Position numbers and translations under genes: made by a program. A DNA stretch of 54,074 nt from Betaproteobacteria bacterium (GTDB lineage: Bacteria; Pseudomonadota; Gammaproteobacteria; Burkholderiales; SG8-41), in the NCBI GenBank assembly GCA_028292435.1, contig JAQGMI010000139.1, positions 1-54,074 on the forward strand, given 5' to 3'. The notes under the pieces were generated by a model. It searched no databases, was not told where the DNA came from, and saw only the letters and a program-made list of their open reading frames with translations. This document shows positions 17,404 through 26,226 of this stretch, piece after piece; position 1 is the stretch's first letter, and every line of letters starts with the position of its first letter.

Positions 17404-18042
17404 TCACTTCTGGACGAGCGCCTCGAACGGCCGCGCCTCGAGCCACGGCGTTTCCGCCGCAATGCGTTTCTCGTAGGTCTTCATCGCGTCTTCGTAGCGC
17501 TCGGTGATGCTGATGTCGTCAAGGCCCTCGAGCAGGCGTTCCTTGCTCGACGGTTCGATCTCGAACTTGTAACTTGCGCCGTCGGGGCCGGTCACCGTTT
17601 GCGACGGCAGGTCGATGGTGATTTCCGCGCCGGGCTTCGCATGCAATTGCTCGCGAATCTTCTTGACGTCCGCGTCAGGAAGAACGACCGGCAGCAATCC
17701 ATTCTGATAGCTATTGCTGGCGTAAAACGCGCCGAAGCTCGGTGCGATTACCGCGCGCACGCCGAAATCGACGACCGCATAGACGGCGCCTTCGCGCGTC
17801 GAGCCGCAGCCGAAGTTGGGCCCCGTGACGAAAATGCCCGCTTTCTTGTAAGGCTCGCGGTGCAGGATGTAGTCGGGCTTTTCCTTGCCGGCCGCGTCGA
17901 AGCGGTCGTTGAAGAACAGGAAATTGCGATAGCCGACGGTCAGCGGCTTACGCAGGAAACGCTGCGGGATGATCATGTCGGTGTCGATGTCGGGCGTATC
18001 GAACGGCGCGGCGACGGCGGTCAGGCGGATGAATGGTTCCAT
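17404..18042 (-). CDS. leuD: aconitase-family small subunit, LeuD-like
   Basis: 212 residues, the usual size of the isopropylmalate isomerase small (swivel) subunit. 'DTDMIIPQRFLRK' and 'FGCGSTREGAVYAVVDFGVRAVIAPSFGAFYASNSYQNGLLPV' identify it. In biosynthetic LeuD the central motif reads GCGSSREHAPWAL; here His is Gly and the following residues differ. It pairs with the LeuC-like gene 16 bases upstream. Together they should form a (de)hydratase moving a hydroxyl group on a carboxylic acid. With no leuA or leuB nearby, and MmgE/PrpD and TcuA-like genes around, a catabolic substrate such as a tricarboxylate or alkylmalate is more likely than isopropylmalate. The symbol denotes homology only. 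Confidence 0.85.
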   Translation of the reverse strand: MEPFIRLTAVAAPFDTPDIDTDMIIPQRFLRKPLTVGYRNFLFFNDRFDAAGKEKPDYILHREPYKKAGIFVTGPNFGCGSTREGAVYAVVDFGVRAVIAPSFGAFYASNSYQNGLLPVVLPDADVKKIREQLHAKPGAEITIDLPSQTVTGPDGASYKFEIEPSSKERLLEGLDDISITERYEDAMKTYEKRIAAETPWLEARPFEALVQK

Positions 18043-18058
18043 ATTTTTCCTTGATGCT

Positions 18059-19474
18059 CTAATTTTTAGTCAGCGTGCGCACATCGGTGAGCTTGCCGGT
18101 CACCGCGGCGGCGACGGCCATGGCGGGGCTCACGAGGTGAGTGCGCACGCCGCGGCCCTGGCGATTTTCGAAATTGCGCGGCGAAGTGGAAGCGCAGCTC
18201 TCGCCCGGCGCGGGAAAGTCGCCGTTGGAGCCGACGCACATCGAGCACGCCGAGTCGCGCCACTCGAAGCCCGCGGCGGTGAATATTTTGTCGAGGCCCG
18301 CCGCTTCGGCGCGGCGCTTCACGTCAGTCGAACCCGGCGAGATCATCGACGGCACGACCACCTTGCGGCCCTTGGCAACGTCCGCTGCCGCGACGAGGTC
18401 TTCGAAACGCGCATTGGTACACGAGCCGATAAACACGCGATCGACCTTGATGTCACTGATCAGCATGCCCGCGGTGAGCCCCATGTAGTGCAAAGCGCGT
18501 TCGAGATGCACTCGCTCTTCTTTATTCTTCGCTTGCGCAGGGTCCGGCACCTTGCCAGTGATCGGCAGCGCGTCGTCGGGCACCGTGCCCCAGGTCACCA
18601 TCGGAGCGATTTCCGAGCCGTCTAAGGTGACTTCCTTGTCGAAGGTCGCGCCGTCATCCGTCGGCAGCGATTTCCATAATTTCAATGCCTGTTCCCATTC
18701 CGCGCCGGCGGGTGAGAACTCGCGGCCTTTCAGAAACGCGTAAGTTGTTTCGTCCGGTGCGACAAGCCCTGCACGCGCGCCGGCTTCGATCGACATGTTG
18801 CAGACCGTCATGCGCTGCTCCATCGTCATCGCGCGCATCACCGAACCGGCGAATTCGAACACATGACCGACGGCGCCGCTGATGCCGACCTTCGCGATGA
18901 TCGCGAGAATGACGTCCTTGGCGGTAACGCCCGGCGGAAGCTTGCCGTCCACGGTAACGCGAAACGTTTTCGGCTTGCGATACCACAAGGCCTGCGTCGC
19001 CATCACATGTTTGATTTCGGATGCACCGATGCCGAACGAAAATGCGCCGAACGCACCGTTGGTCGTGGTGTGCGAATCGGCGGCCGTGATCACCATGCCG
19101 GGCTGCACCATGCCGAGGTCAGGGCCGATCACGTGCATGATGCCCTGGCGCGCGGTGTCCTTCATGCCGATGAACGGCAGTTTGAAATCGCGGGCGTTGC
19201 GTTCGAGCTGTTCGACCATGTTGCGGATTTCAGGATCCTTGATGCCGGCGAGACCGCCCGCGCGATTGAGCGTCGGCAGGTAGTGATCCGAAATCGCGAT
19301 CTGCTTCAGCGGGCGGCGCATCGGCCGCTTGTCGAGCCGCAGTTTGTCGAACGCGTAGAACGGTCCTTCATGCACGAAGTTGCGGTCGACGTAAATCAGC
19401 GCCTCGCCGTCTTCGCGTTGGGCGACAACGTGGCGGTCCCAGATCTTGTCGAACATGTTGCGCGGTTTGTTCAC
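18059..19474 (-). CDS. leuC: aconitase-family large subunit, LeuC-like
   Basis: 471 residues, full length for LeuC. The three iron-sulfur cysteines are visible: one in 'FIGSCTNARFEDL' and two in 'SACSMCVGSNGDF'. Further landmarks are 'AADSHTTTNGAFGAFSFGIG' and 'NMSIEAGARAGLVAPDETTY'. Differences from biosynthetic LeuC are 'YVDRNFVHEGPFYAF' (instead of DRHLVHEVTSPQAF) and 'CSMCVGSNGDF' (instead of CSMCLAMNPD). Both lie in segments near the active site, so substrate specificity is probably altered. It forms a heterodimer with the LeuD-like product. It sits between the amidohydrolase gene (12 bases upstream) and leuD in the minus-strand operon. Confidence 0.87.
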   Translation of the reverse strand: MNKPRNMFDKIWDRHVVAQREDGEALIYVDRNFVHEGPFYAFDKLRLDKRPMRRPLKQIAISDHYLPTLNRAGGLAGIKDPEIRNMVEQLERNARDFKLPFIGMKDTARQGIMHVIGPDLGMVQPGMVITAADSHTTTNGAFGAFSFGIGASEIKHVMATQALWYRKPKTFRVTVDGKLPPGVTAKDVILAIIAKVGISGAVGHVFEFAGSVMRAMTMEQRMTVCNMSIEAGARAGLVAPDETTYAFLKGREFSPAGAEWEQALKLWKSLPTDDGATFDKEVTLDGSEIAPMVTWGTVPDDALPITGKVPDPAQAKNKEERVHLERALHYMGLTAGMLISDIKVDRVFIGSCTNARFEDLVAAADVAKGRKVVVPSMISPGSTDVKRRAEAAGLDKIFTAAGFEWRDSACSMCVGSNGDFPAPGESCASTSPRNFENRQGRGVRTHLVSPAMAVAAAVTGKLTDVRTLTKN

Positions 19475-19486
19475 GATTGCATTCCT

Positions 19487-20662
19487 CTAAAGAGCGGGCA
19501 GCATGGCCGCCGCGCTGGTGCTGCGAATAATTTCTTTGTCGGCATCAGTGATGCGCGGATTGTCCTGCAGCAATTGCACATCCTTGTATTTCATGCGGCC
19601 GCCTGGATCGTCGTGCGGATAGTCGGTCGCGAACAGGAATTGCGATGCGCCGAGCAGCTCGATGGAGTCGGGCAGCTCGGGTTCCTCGGTTTCGATCGTG
19701 AAAAATAAATTCTTTTTGAAATACTCGCTGATGGGCTTCTTGTTTTTTACTTCATATTCTTCGAGCGACGTCAGGCGCTTGCCCGCCGACAGGCGCTCGC
19801 TGACGGGCACCACGCGGCGGTGAAAGCGCGCGGTCGCGTCTTCGTCTTCGTAATTGAGCGGCGGCTTCACGAACGCGGCGTCGAGGCGATCGAGCAGCGG
19901 CTTGATGAACGCGCTGCCGGCTTCGGTGAAAACCATTTTCAGATCGGGAAAGTCGTCGAACAAGCCGCTCGTGCACAGCGATGCCAGGCTCATCTGGCCT
20001 TCGGCCGGGCACAGGGTGTCCAGGCCGTCACGCTGGAAGATCATCATGTTGCTGATGCGATGGCCGTGCTGCACGTTGTGCATGATGAGCGGCATGCCGA
20101 GCTCCTCCGCGCGCTTGAAGAACGGCCACAGCTCGCGATGGCTGCCGAGCGTTTCGGAGAACTGGTGCTCGCGAACCGGGAACACTTTGTCGATGGCGAT
20201 TGACTGAAAGCCGTTTTTCTTCGCCCATTCCATTTCGGCAATCGCGCTCGGCACGTCCTGCAATGCGACGAGCGCGGCACCGATCAATTCGTTCGGATAT
20301 TTCTTGAGCAGATTGCCGATCGCGATGTTATGCGAATGCGCCATCTGCATCGCGAGCTCGGGATCGAGCGTGTAATTAAAGTAAATCGCCGAGAACTGGG
20401 AGAGCAGCAATTGCTTGTCGATGCCGAGCTTCTGGTATTCCTCGAGGCGGAACTCCATGTTCGAGAGGCCGAGATGCTTGCCGCCCGCGCCCGGCGGCGG
20501 CAGCGGTGTGGTGCCCTTCACCTGGTGATTGCCGGGGAAACTCCATTTGACGAGGATGCCGTCCTTGTCGAACTCGAATTGCGGCTTCTGCGCCGCGAAC
20601 TTGCCGTCGACGTAATCGTAAATGTCGAGCGGCAGGATGTGGGTGTCCATATCGATAATCAT
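19487..20662 (-). CDS. amidohydrolase superfamily protein, ACMSD-like (paralogue A)
   Basis: 391 residues from ATG 20662 (GGAG 8 bases upstream; the open frame extends further but is non-coding). The metal-dependent TIM barrel of the amidohydrolase 2 family is shown by 'DMDTHILP' (residues 4-11), 'MHNVQHGHRISNM', 'VFTEAGSAFIKPLLDRL' and 'FATDYPHDDPGGR' with the terminal metal-binding Asp. Members include 2-amino-3-carboxymuconate-semialdehyde decarboxylase and other non-oxidative decarboxylases, plus lactonases such as PDC hydrolase. It is clearly paralogous to the gene at 30648-31820. In the minus-strand operon it follows a Bug gene by 14 bases. Confidence 0.9.
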   Translation of the reverse strand: MIIDMDTHILPLDIYDYVDGKFAAQKPQFEFDKDGILVKWSFPGNHQVKGTTPLPPPGAGGKHLGLSNMEFRLEEYQKLGIDKQLLLSQFSAIYFNYTLDPELAMQMAHSHNIAIGNLLKKYPNELIGAALVALQDVPSAIAEMEWAKKNGFQSIAIDKVFPVREHQFSETLGSHRELWPFFKRAEELGMPLIMHNVQHGHRISNMMIFQRDGLDTLCPAEGQMSLASLCTSGLFDDFPDLKMVFTEAGSAFIKPLLDRLDAAFVKPPLNYEDEDATARFHRRVVPVSERLSAGKRLTSLEEYEVKNKKPISEYFKKNLFFTIETEEPELPDSIELLGASQFLFATDYPHDDPGGRMKYKDVQLLQDNPRITDADKEIIRSTSAAAMLPAL

Positions 20663-20676
20663 GTGCGCTCCAAAAA

Positions 20677-21654
20677 TTATTTGACCGTGATGCCGGTCAT
20701 CTTGATGACCTTCGCCCACTTCTCGGTTTCGGCCGCCAGGAACTGGCCGAATTTTTCCGCGGGCATGGTGTCGGGCTCGGCGCCGACGTTGTTCTTCAAT
20801 TGATCGGCAAACGCCGGCACGGTCGAAACCTGCACGATGTCATCCGATAGCTTGCGCAGAATCGCGGGTGGCGTTTTTGCCGGCGCTACGTAGCCATACC
20901 AAGAGCCCGCCGCATAACCCGGCACCCCGGATTCGGCGATCGTCGGCACGTCGGGCATGATCGGCGAGCGTTTGTCGCCGGTCGTCGCGACCGCGCGCAA
21001 CTTGCCTGAGTTCACCGGCGGCAGCAGTACCGGGATCGGCGCAATCGTCATGTCGACTTCGCCCGAGATTAAATCGGTGATCGACTGCGAATTGCCTTTG
21101 TACGGAATCTGCGTAATGTCGGTGCCCGTCATGCTCATGAAGAGCGCAGTCGCCAGATGCGTCGAGCCGCCGATGCCGGCCGAAGCGTAATTAAGGCCGC
21201 CGCGTTTTTTCTTCGCGAGCGCGATCAGCTCTTTTACGTTTTTGGCGGGCACCGCCGGATGCACGACCAGCAGGTTCTGCGTAGTGGCGACGAGCGCGAC
21301 CGGTGCGAAATCCTTGCGCGTGTCGAAATTTATTTTCGTGTAGAGCGACGGGATGTAGGCGAACGAAGAATTAGCAAGCAGGATCGTATAGCCGTCGGGC
21401 GCGGCATTGGCGGTCAGCTCGTTGGCGAGCAGACCGCCGGCGCTCGGCCGGTTGTCGACGATCACCTGCTGGCCGAACTTCTCGCTGAGGCTGCGCGCGA
21501 CGAGCCGCGACACGAGATCGGCGGTGCCGCCGGCGGTGTAGCCGACGAGAATGCGGATCTGCTTGCTCGGAAACTGCTGCGCCGACGCGGCAGTCGCGAA
21601 CAGTCCGGCGGCCATGGCAGCTATGCCGGCAATGAGGCGATGCAGTCGATTCAT
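20677..21654 (-). CDS. Bug/TctC family receptor
   Basis: 325 residues. Signal peptide 1-25 (MNRLHRLIAGIAAMAAGLF..., cleavage near ASAQ), then QQFPSKQIRILVGYTAGGTADLVSR, 'VIVDNRPSAGG', 'AAPDGYTILLAN', 'QIPYKGNSQSITD' and 'PDVPTIAESGVPGYAAGSWYGY'. It is a periplasmic binding protein for a carboxylate-like ligand. The upstream part of the open frame (21655-22167) overlaps the SDR gene and is not part of it. It stands in the minus-strand operon, 17 bases after the SDR gene and 14 bases before the amidohydrolase gene. No permease subunits are present. Confidence 0.93.
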   Translation of the reverse strand: MNRLHRLIAGIAAMAAGLFATAASAQQFPSKQIRILVGYTAGGTADLVSRLVARSLSEKFGQQVIVDNRPSAGGLLANELTANAAPDGYTILLANSSFAYIPSLYTKINFDTRKDFAPVALVATTQNLLVVHPAVPAKNVKELIALAKKKRGGLNYASAGIGGSTHLATALFMSMTGTDITQIPYKGNSQSITDLISGEVDMTIAPIPVLLPPVNSGKLRAVATTGDKRSPIMPDVPTIAESGVPGYAAGSWYGYVAPAKTPPAILRKLSDDIVQVSTVPAFADQLKNNVGAEPDTMPAEKFGQFLAAETEKWAKVIKMTGITVK

Positions 21655-21671
21655 GTAGTTTGTTCCGTTAC

Positions 21672-22460
21672 TTAAATGGTGGCAGTGCCGCCGCCGTCGA
21701 CTTGCAGCGCGACGCCGGTGGTAAAGCTGGCGCGGTCGGAGGCGAGAAACAGCACGGCCTCGGCGACTTCCTCGGGACGTCCGAGACGGCCAAGCGGCGG
21801 ATTGCGTTTGGCGTCGGCTTTTTTCAAGTCGGCATTGCTTTGCGCGATCGCATGATGGCGCGCCGTGTCGATCGGGCCGGGCGCCACCGCGTTGATGCGG
21901 ATATTGCGCGGGCCGTAAATATCGGCGAGACCCTTGGTCAGCGTATTGACCGCGATGTTGGCGCACGAGCCCGGCAGGTGGGCGGGGGTGGGCTGGCGGC
22001 CGCCGCGTCCGCTCACGTTGACGATGCTGCCGCCGCCCTGTTTCAGCATGAATGGAATCACGGCGCGCATCGAGCGCATATAACCGTAGAGTTTCGATTG
22101 CAGCACGGTGTCCCATTGCTCGTCGCTGAGCGCCAGAAAATCGCCGAAGATCGGCGCGGCGGTGCAATTGACGAGCACATCGATGCGGCCGTGGTCACGC
22201 ACGATTGCGTTCGCGACGCGATCGACCGATGTGCGCGACGCGAGATCGACGCTTGCGACGCTGACGCTTTTCGGCGCGGTGCTCTCGATGTCTTTCGCGG
22301 TGCTTTTCAAATCGCGTGCCGACCGCGATGACATCACGACGTGCGCGCCGGCGAGCGCCAGCGTTCGCGCAATCGAGCTACCGAGCGAGCCTCGCGCGCC
22401 GATGACCCACGCAATCTTGTTTTCGAGTTCGCGTGCCGGAGATTTCTTTTTCGTCACCAT
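21672..22460 (-). CDS. SDR-fold protein lacking the catalytic Tyr and Lys
   Basis: 262 residues with a Rossmann fold: 'AWVIGARGSLGSSIARTL' (glycine motif at 18-34), 'DVLVNCTAAP' (NNAG-equivalent) and 'NVSGRGGRQP' with the catalytic-type Ser150. Where classical SDRs have YxxxK, this protein has G164-SCA-N168, so both Tyr and Lys are missing. The C-terminal 'RASFTTGVALQVDGGG' is conserved. It may therefore be a pseudo-enzyme, a binding protein or an enzyme with altered chemistry. Start 22460 overlaps the Bug stop (TGATG), indicating translational coupling. The SDR at 51866-52663 shows the same loss. Confidence 0.88.
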   Translation of the reverse strand: MVTKKKSPARELENKIAWVIGARGSLGSSIARTLALAGAHVVMSSRSARDLKSTAKDIESTAPKSVSVASVDLASRTSVDRVANAIVRDHGRIDVLVNCTAAPIFGDFLALSDEQWDTVLQSKLYGYMRSMRAVIPFMLKQGGGSIVNVSGRGGRQPTPAHLPGSCANIAVNTLTKGLADIYGPRNIRINAVAPGPIDTARHHAIAQSNADLKKADAKRNPPLGRLGRPEEVAEAVLFLASDRASFTTGVALQVDGGGTATI

Positions 22461-23425
22461 CAGTTCACCTTTATGTTCGCCGCTTTGGCGACCTTTGCCC
22501 ACTTCGCGAGGTCGGCGCGCACCAGCGCGTTGAATTGCTCAGGCGTGTTCGTGACCGGATCGACGCCGAGCTCGAGCAGGCGCTTGTTGGTCGCCGGGTT
22601 CTTGATGATCTGAACAAGCGCATCATTGAGTTTATCGACGATGGCCTTCGGCGTCGCAGCGGGCGCGAGAATGCCATACCAGGTGCTGATGTCGAAGCCA
22701 GGAAGGCCCGATTCATTCGCGGTCGGTAATTTGGGGAACAGCGGATGACGTACGAGCGTGCAGACTGCGATTGGCTTCAGGCGTTTGGCTTCGACGAACG
22801 GCAGCGTCGCCGGAATCGTCTGGAACAAAACGTCCGCTTCGCCGCTGACCACCGCGGTCAAGGCCTGGCCGCCGCTCTTGTACGGGATGTGGACCATTTT
22901 GATGTTCGCCATCAGGCTGAACAACTCGGCCGACATGTGATTGAAACTGCCGCTGCCGGAAGTCGAATAACTGAAGCGCTCGGGCTTCGCTTTGGCGAGC
23001 TCGATCAATTGCTTGACGGTATTTGCCGGAATCGACGGATGCACGAGCAGCAGGTTTGCGCTGTTGACCACGAGGCTGATCGCCGCGAAATCTTTTAACG
23101 GATCGAATGCGAGCTTCGGATAGATGCTGATATTGATCGATTGCGTGCCCATGGAGCCCAAAAATATCGTGTAGCCGTCGGGCGCCGCGCGCGCGGTAAT
23201 CTCGGCGGCGATATTGCCGCCGGCGCCTGGCCGGTTGTCGATCAGCACCTGCTGGCCGAAGCGTTCGCCCAGCCGTTCGCCAAGTACGCGCGACAGGATG
23301 TCGGTGGTGCCGCCCGGGCCGAACGGCACGATGAGGCGAATGGGTTTCGCCGGATAGTCCTGCGCCGCAACTGTCATCCCAATGCCGACGAGAACCAGCG
23401 CAATGAAGCTGCGCGTAAACGTCAT
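22460..23425 (-). CDS. Bug/TctC family receptor
   Basis: 321 residues. Signal peptide about 1-21 (MTFTRSFIALVLVGIGMTVAAQ), mature start DYPAKPIRLIVPFGPGGTTDILSRVL, then 'VLIDNRPGAGGNIAAEI', 'AAPDGYTIFLGS' and 'MVHIPYKSGGQALTAVVSGEAD'. Its ATG overlaps the stop of the MmgE/PrpD gene by 4 bases (23422-23425) and its stop overlaps the SDR start, so the three genes are translationally coupled. It is probably a periplasmic receptor for the carboxylate processed by the operon; the ligand is unknown and TctAB is absent. Confidence 0.93.
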   Translation of the reverse strand: MTFTRSFIALVLVGIGMTVAAQDYPAKPIRLIVPFGPGGTTDILSRVLGERLGERFGQQVLIDNRPGAGGNIAAEITARAAPDGYTIFLGSMGTQSINISIYPKLAFDPLKDFAAISLVVNSANLLLVHPSIPANTVKQLIELAKAKPERFSYSTSGSGSFNHMSAELFSLMANIKMVHIPYKSGGQALTAVVSGEADVLFQTIPATLPFVEAKRLKPIAVCTLVRHPLFPKLPTANESGLPGFDISTWYGILAPAATPKAIVDKLNDALVQIIKNPATNKRLLELGVDPVTNTPEQFNALVRADLAKWAKVAKAANIKVN

Positions 23426-24783
23426 GGCCCGTCCTTGATCTTCAGCGTCGCCAAAAGCATCGCCGGATTGTCGCTGTGCTCGAAACGCATGACCTGCTCG
23501 ATGACGCTCTCTACCTGCACGGAAGACAGCGCGCGGCCGGCAAGATCGCGAAACTTCGCGAACACTTCGTCGTCGCTGAGGGGATTCTTGTGATAGCCGC
23601 GCGGGTAATCGGTCGTCGCGACTTTCTTCTCACCCGAGCGCGTCGTGATTTCAAAGCGGCATGGTACGAACGCGGGAAATCTGGCCGAGAGCGCCGGGTC
23701 TTCGGTGACCTTGATGCGATCGGCCATGCGGTGCACGGCGGGGTTGTTCAGATAGGACGGCGAAAAGAATTCATCGCTGAAGCGGCCTTCGAGCAGCACG
23801 CAGGCAATCATGAACGGCAGGCTGTGATCGGCGGTCTCGCGCGTGGTCGGCCGCCATTTTTCCGGCTCGCTGCCGATTTCACTCCACGTAAACCAGTACG
23901 TGAAAATCTCGACCGCTTCGATGTCGTCCGCTTTGAGCTGCGCACGCAATTGCAGCGCGAGCGCAATCGGTCCCTGCGAGTGGTATTCCGACAGGAAGCC
24001 TTTGATGTTGGACTGCGAAAGCCGATACGGTCCTTCGCGCGGCGCCAAAGGCGGCAGTTCGAATTTGCCGACGAGCTCGCGTAAACCGTGTCCGCCATCG
24101 ATGACCTGGTCGGGGCCGGTCATGCCGTCGGCCGCGAGCAGTGCCGCGAATACGCCGTTGCGCGCGCCGTTCGCCGCTGCGCAGCCTTTCCACATCGAAA
24201 GACTGCCGCGGCGCGTGACTTCGAGTGCGAGGTTCGGCGTGATGGCGAGCGCAATCGCTTCGGCGATGACGTCGCGCTTAAGGCCGAGAATTTTGGCGGT
24301 TGCCACCGCGCTGCCGACTGCGGTATAGAAAACGTGGTCCATGCCGCGTTCGCGCATGACGGCGGCAGCGAAGAGGCTCGCGTAAATTTCGTACCCGAGC
24401 ACCGCCGCCGTAATCACGGTTTTGCCGTCCGCCTGCGTCGCGTCGGCGACCGACAGGATCGCCGCAAAGAGATCGCTCGGATGGCCGCCGCCGCCGGGAT
24501 AGGTGTCGTTGCCGTCGAGGTAACGAATCATCACGCCGTTGGCGAACGTCGCAAGCTCGGGCAGCGTGCGATGCGACGTGCCGATCACGCAGGCGCCGCC
24601 GGGAACGCTGACGCGCAGCGCATTGCGGCGCGCAATTTTCGCGGGCTCCGCATCGAACGCGGCGAGCGCACAGCCGAGCGTATCGACGAGCCGCCGCTTG
24701 CAGTCGTGAACGACCGAAGCGGGCAGGTCGGCGAAACTGAGGCTGTGCGCGTAGTCGGCGATGCGTTGTACGTTGGTGTCCAC
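23422..24783 (-). CDS. MmgE/PrpD family protein, PrpD-like (second of four)
   Basis: 453 residues. This copy carries the residues of 2-methylcitrate dehydratase-type members: 'YLDGNDTYPGGGGHPSDLFAAIL' near residue 87, 'SNIKGFLSEYHSQGPIALAL' and 'RPTTRETADHSLPFMIACVLLEG'. PrpD removes water from 2-methylcitrate or citrate without an Fe-S cluster. A dehydratase role on a citrate-like acid is thus the best inference for this gene, unlike its three neighbours. It follows the third copy by 11 bases and is coupled to a Bug gene by a 4-base overlap. Confidence 0.9.
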   Translation of the reverse strand: MDTNVQRIADYAHSLSFADLPASVVHDCKRRLVDTLGCALAAFDAEPAKIARRNALRVSVPGGACVIGTSHRTLPELATFANGVMIRYLDGNDTYPGGGGHPSDLFAAILSVADATQADGKTVITAAVLGYEIYASLFAAAVMRERGMDHVFYTAVGSAVATAKILGLKRDVIAEAIALAITPNLALEVTRRGSLSMWKGCAAANGARNGVFAALLAADGMTGPDQVIDGGHGLRELVGKFELPPLAPREGPYRLSQSNIKGFLSEYHSQGPIALALQLRAQLKADDIEAVEIFTYWFTWSEIGSEPEKWRPTTRETADHSLPFMIACVLLEGRFSDEFFSPSYLNNPAVHRMADRIKVTEDPALSARFPAFVPCRFEITTRSGEKKVATTDYPRGYHKNPLSDDEVFAKFRDLAGRALSSVQVESVIEQVMRFEHSDNPAMLLATLKIKDGP

Positions 24784-24794
24784 CGTGCGGCGCT

Positions 24795-26186
24795 CTAGAG
24801 AATGCCGTCGAAAAACCGGCTCATGTCGGTGACCGCTTCGATTTTCTGCACGCGCTCGACGAGTTTCGCCTTGCGTACGGCATCGAGCGGCGCAATGCCT
24901 GCGGCAAAGCAGGCGTCGTTTTTATCCTGCAATGCCGTCGCAGTCGGCGGATCGTCCGGGCTCCACGGGAATGTTTCCGTCGTGCGCGCGAGCGTGCCGT
25001 GCTTTCGCGACACGATCTTTACAGACGCCGGTGCGCGCGAGCTTTTCAGGGTTTCATCGACGACGATGCGGATGCGCTCGGTGACCGGCTTGATGGCAGG
25101 GTCGAGAATCGCGCTGTCTTCAAGATCGGCGACGCTCATGCGCCGCCGCAACAGCGCGCACGCGAGCGCGTACTGGACGCTGAATTGCGCGGACACCTGC
25201 GGATTGTCGCCGGGATTGAACGGTGCGCCGACGAGCCGGTGCATGAACGTCGAGTGCGTGACTTCGATCGCGGTCACATCGTCGGGTTTGAGATCGTGTT
25301 CGCGGATGAGGCCGAGGGCCGCTTCGAGCGACGCATGGCTGCACGCGCAGCACGGATATTTTTTGATGGCGGTGTTCTCGTGCTCGAAGCGCTGGCCGAG
25401 GCCGTCGAGCACTTTGAGCGGATTGCCTTCCTGGTACAGCGCATAGAGGCCGAACTTGCCCTCGATCGCTTCGCGCGGTGCGGTGATGCCGCGTTGCGCA
25501 AGCTGGGCTGAAAACACGCCGGCGCGCGCGGACAATGCGCCTTGCAGCCGTTTGGTCAGCGCCTGCTCGATGTTCGACTGCTGGGTGCCGGCTGATTGAC
25601 TCAACGCGATACCGAGCGCATGGCGCGTCGCGGTCGCATCGAGCTTCAGCAATTTCGCCGCTGCCGCCGCCGCGCCGAATGCGCCGTAAATCGAGGTCGT
25701 GAACCAGCCTTTGTGCGCGCCGGTAATCGAACCGCCGAATCGCGAGCACAAATCGCTGCCGATCATGTACGCCGCGAGAAATTCCTTGCCGCTCGCATGT
25801 TCACGCTCGGCGATGGCGAGCGCCGCGGGCAAGGCGACGATATCGGCGTGCACGGTGTTGACGCCGTCGTAATCGAGCGCGCCGCCGGAAATGCTGTTCA
25901 GAAAGGTCGCGGCAGCGGCGGGCAGTTTGCCGCCGAATCCCCAGAGTGAGCTATCGGCGCGGCCGCCTTCGTCCTTCAGCAGCGCATGCGCTTCGGGCGC
26001 GCCGGGCGCGGTCGTGCCGGCCCAGCCAACGGCAAGCGTATCGAGCATCAGCGTTTTGGCTGCGGTGATCGAGCTCGCGGGCAGCGCCGCGTAGTCGCAG
26101 CCGACGACGTGCTCGGCGATGCTTTGTGATATCGAACGGGCGTCGGCAGCCGATGCGGGCTGCGCGCGGGTTGCGCTGGTGGTCAT
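24795..26186 (-). CDS. MmgE/PrpD family protein (third of four, paralogue A)
   Basis: 463 residues from ATG 26186, preceded by AGGAG. It has the family landmarks 'MLDTLAVGWAGTTAPG', 'ALDYDGVNTVHADIVALPAAL', 'HKGWFTTSIYGAFGAAAAAAKLL' and 'IKKYPCCACSHASLEAALGL'. It lacks the PrpD phrase ETADHS and has 'NPQVSAQFSVQYALACALL' instead. It is the closest paralogue of the protein at 31817-33211; many segments are identical, such as GITAPREA.EGKFG and HRLVGAPF.PG. The likely reaction is a lyase, epimerase or decarboxylase step on a polycarboxylate. It lies 40 bases after the flavoprotein gene in the minus-strand operon. Confidence 0.9.
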   Translation of the reverse strand: MTTSATRAQPASAADARSISQSIAEHVVGCDYAALPASSITAAKTLMLDTLAVGWAGTTAPGAPEAHALLKDEGGRADSSLWGFGGKLPAAAATFLNSISGGALDYDGVNTVHADIVALPAALAIAEREHASGKEFLAAYMIGSDLCSRFGGSITGAHKGWFTTSIYGAFGAAAAAAKLLKLDATATRHALGIALSQSAGTQQSNIEQALTKRLQGALSARAGVFSAQLAQRGITAPREAIEGKFGLYALYQEGNPLKVLDGLGQRFEHENTAIKKYPCCACSHASLEAALGLIREHDLKPDDVTAIEVTHSTFMHRLVGAPFNPGDNPQVSAQFSVQYALACALLRRRMSVADLEDSAILDPAIKPVTERIRIVVDETLKSSRAPASVKIVSRKHGTLARTTETFPWSPDDPPTATALQDKNDACFAAGIAPLDAVRKAKLVERVQKIEAVTDMSRFFDGIL

Positions 26187-26226
26187 GGGAACTCCTGATG
26201 AATCGTTTTTTTGGGGAGGACTGCCG

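Noticed and set aside
17404..19474. Leucine biosynthesis operon
   Set aside because: leuA, leuB and a leucine leader are missing; the active-site motifs deviate from biosynthetic LeuCD, and the neighbours are catabolic.
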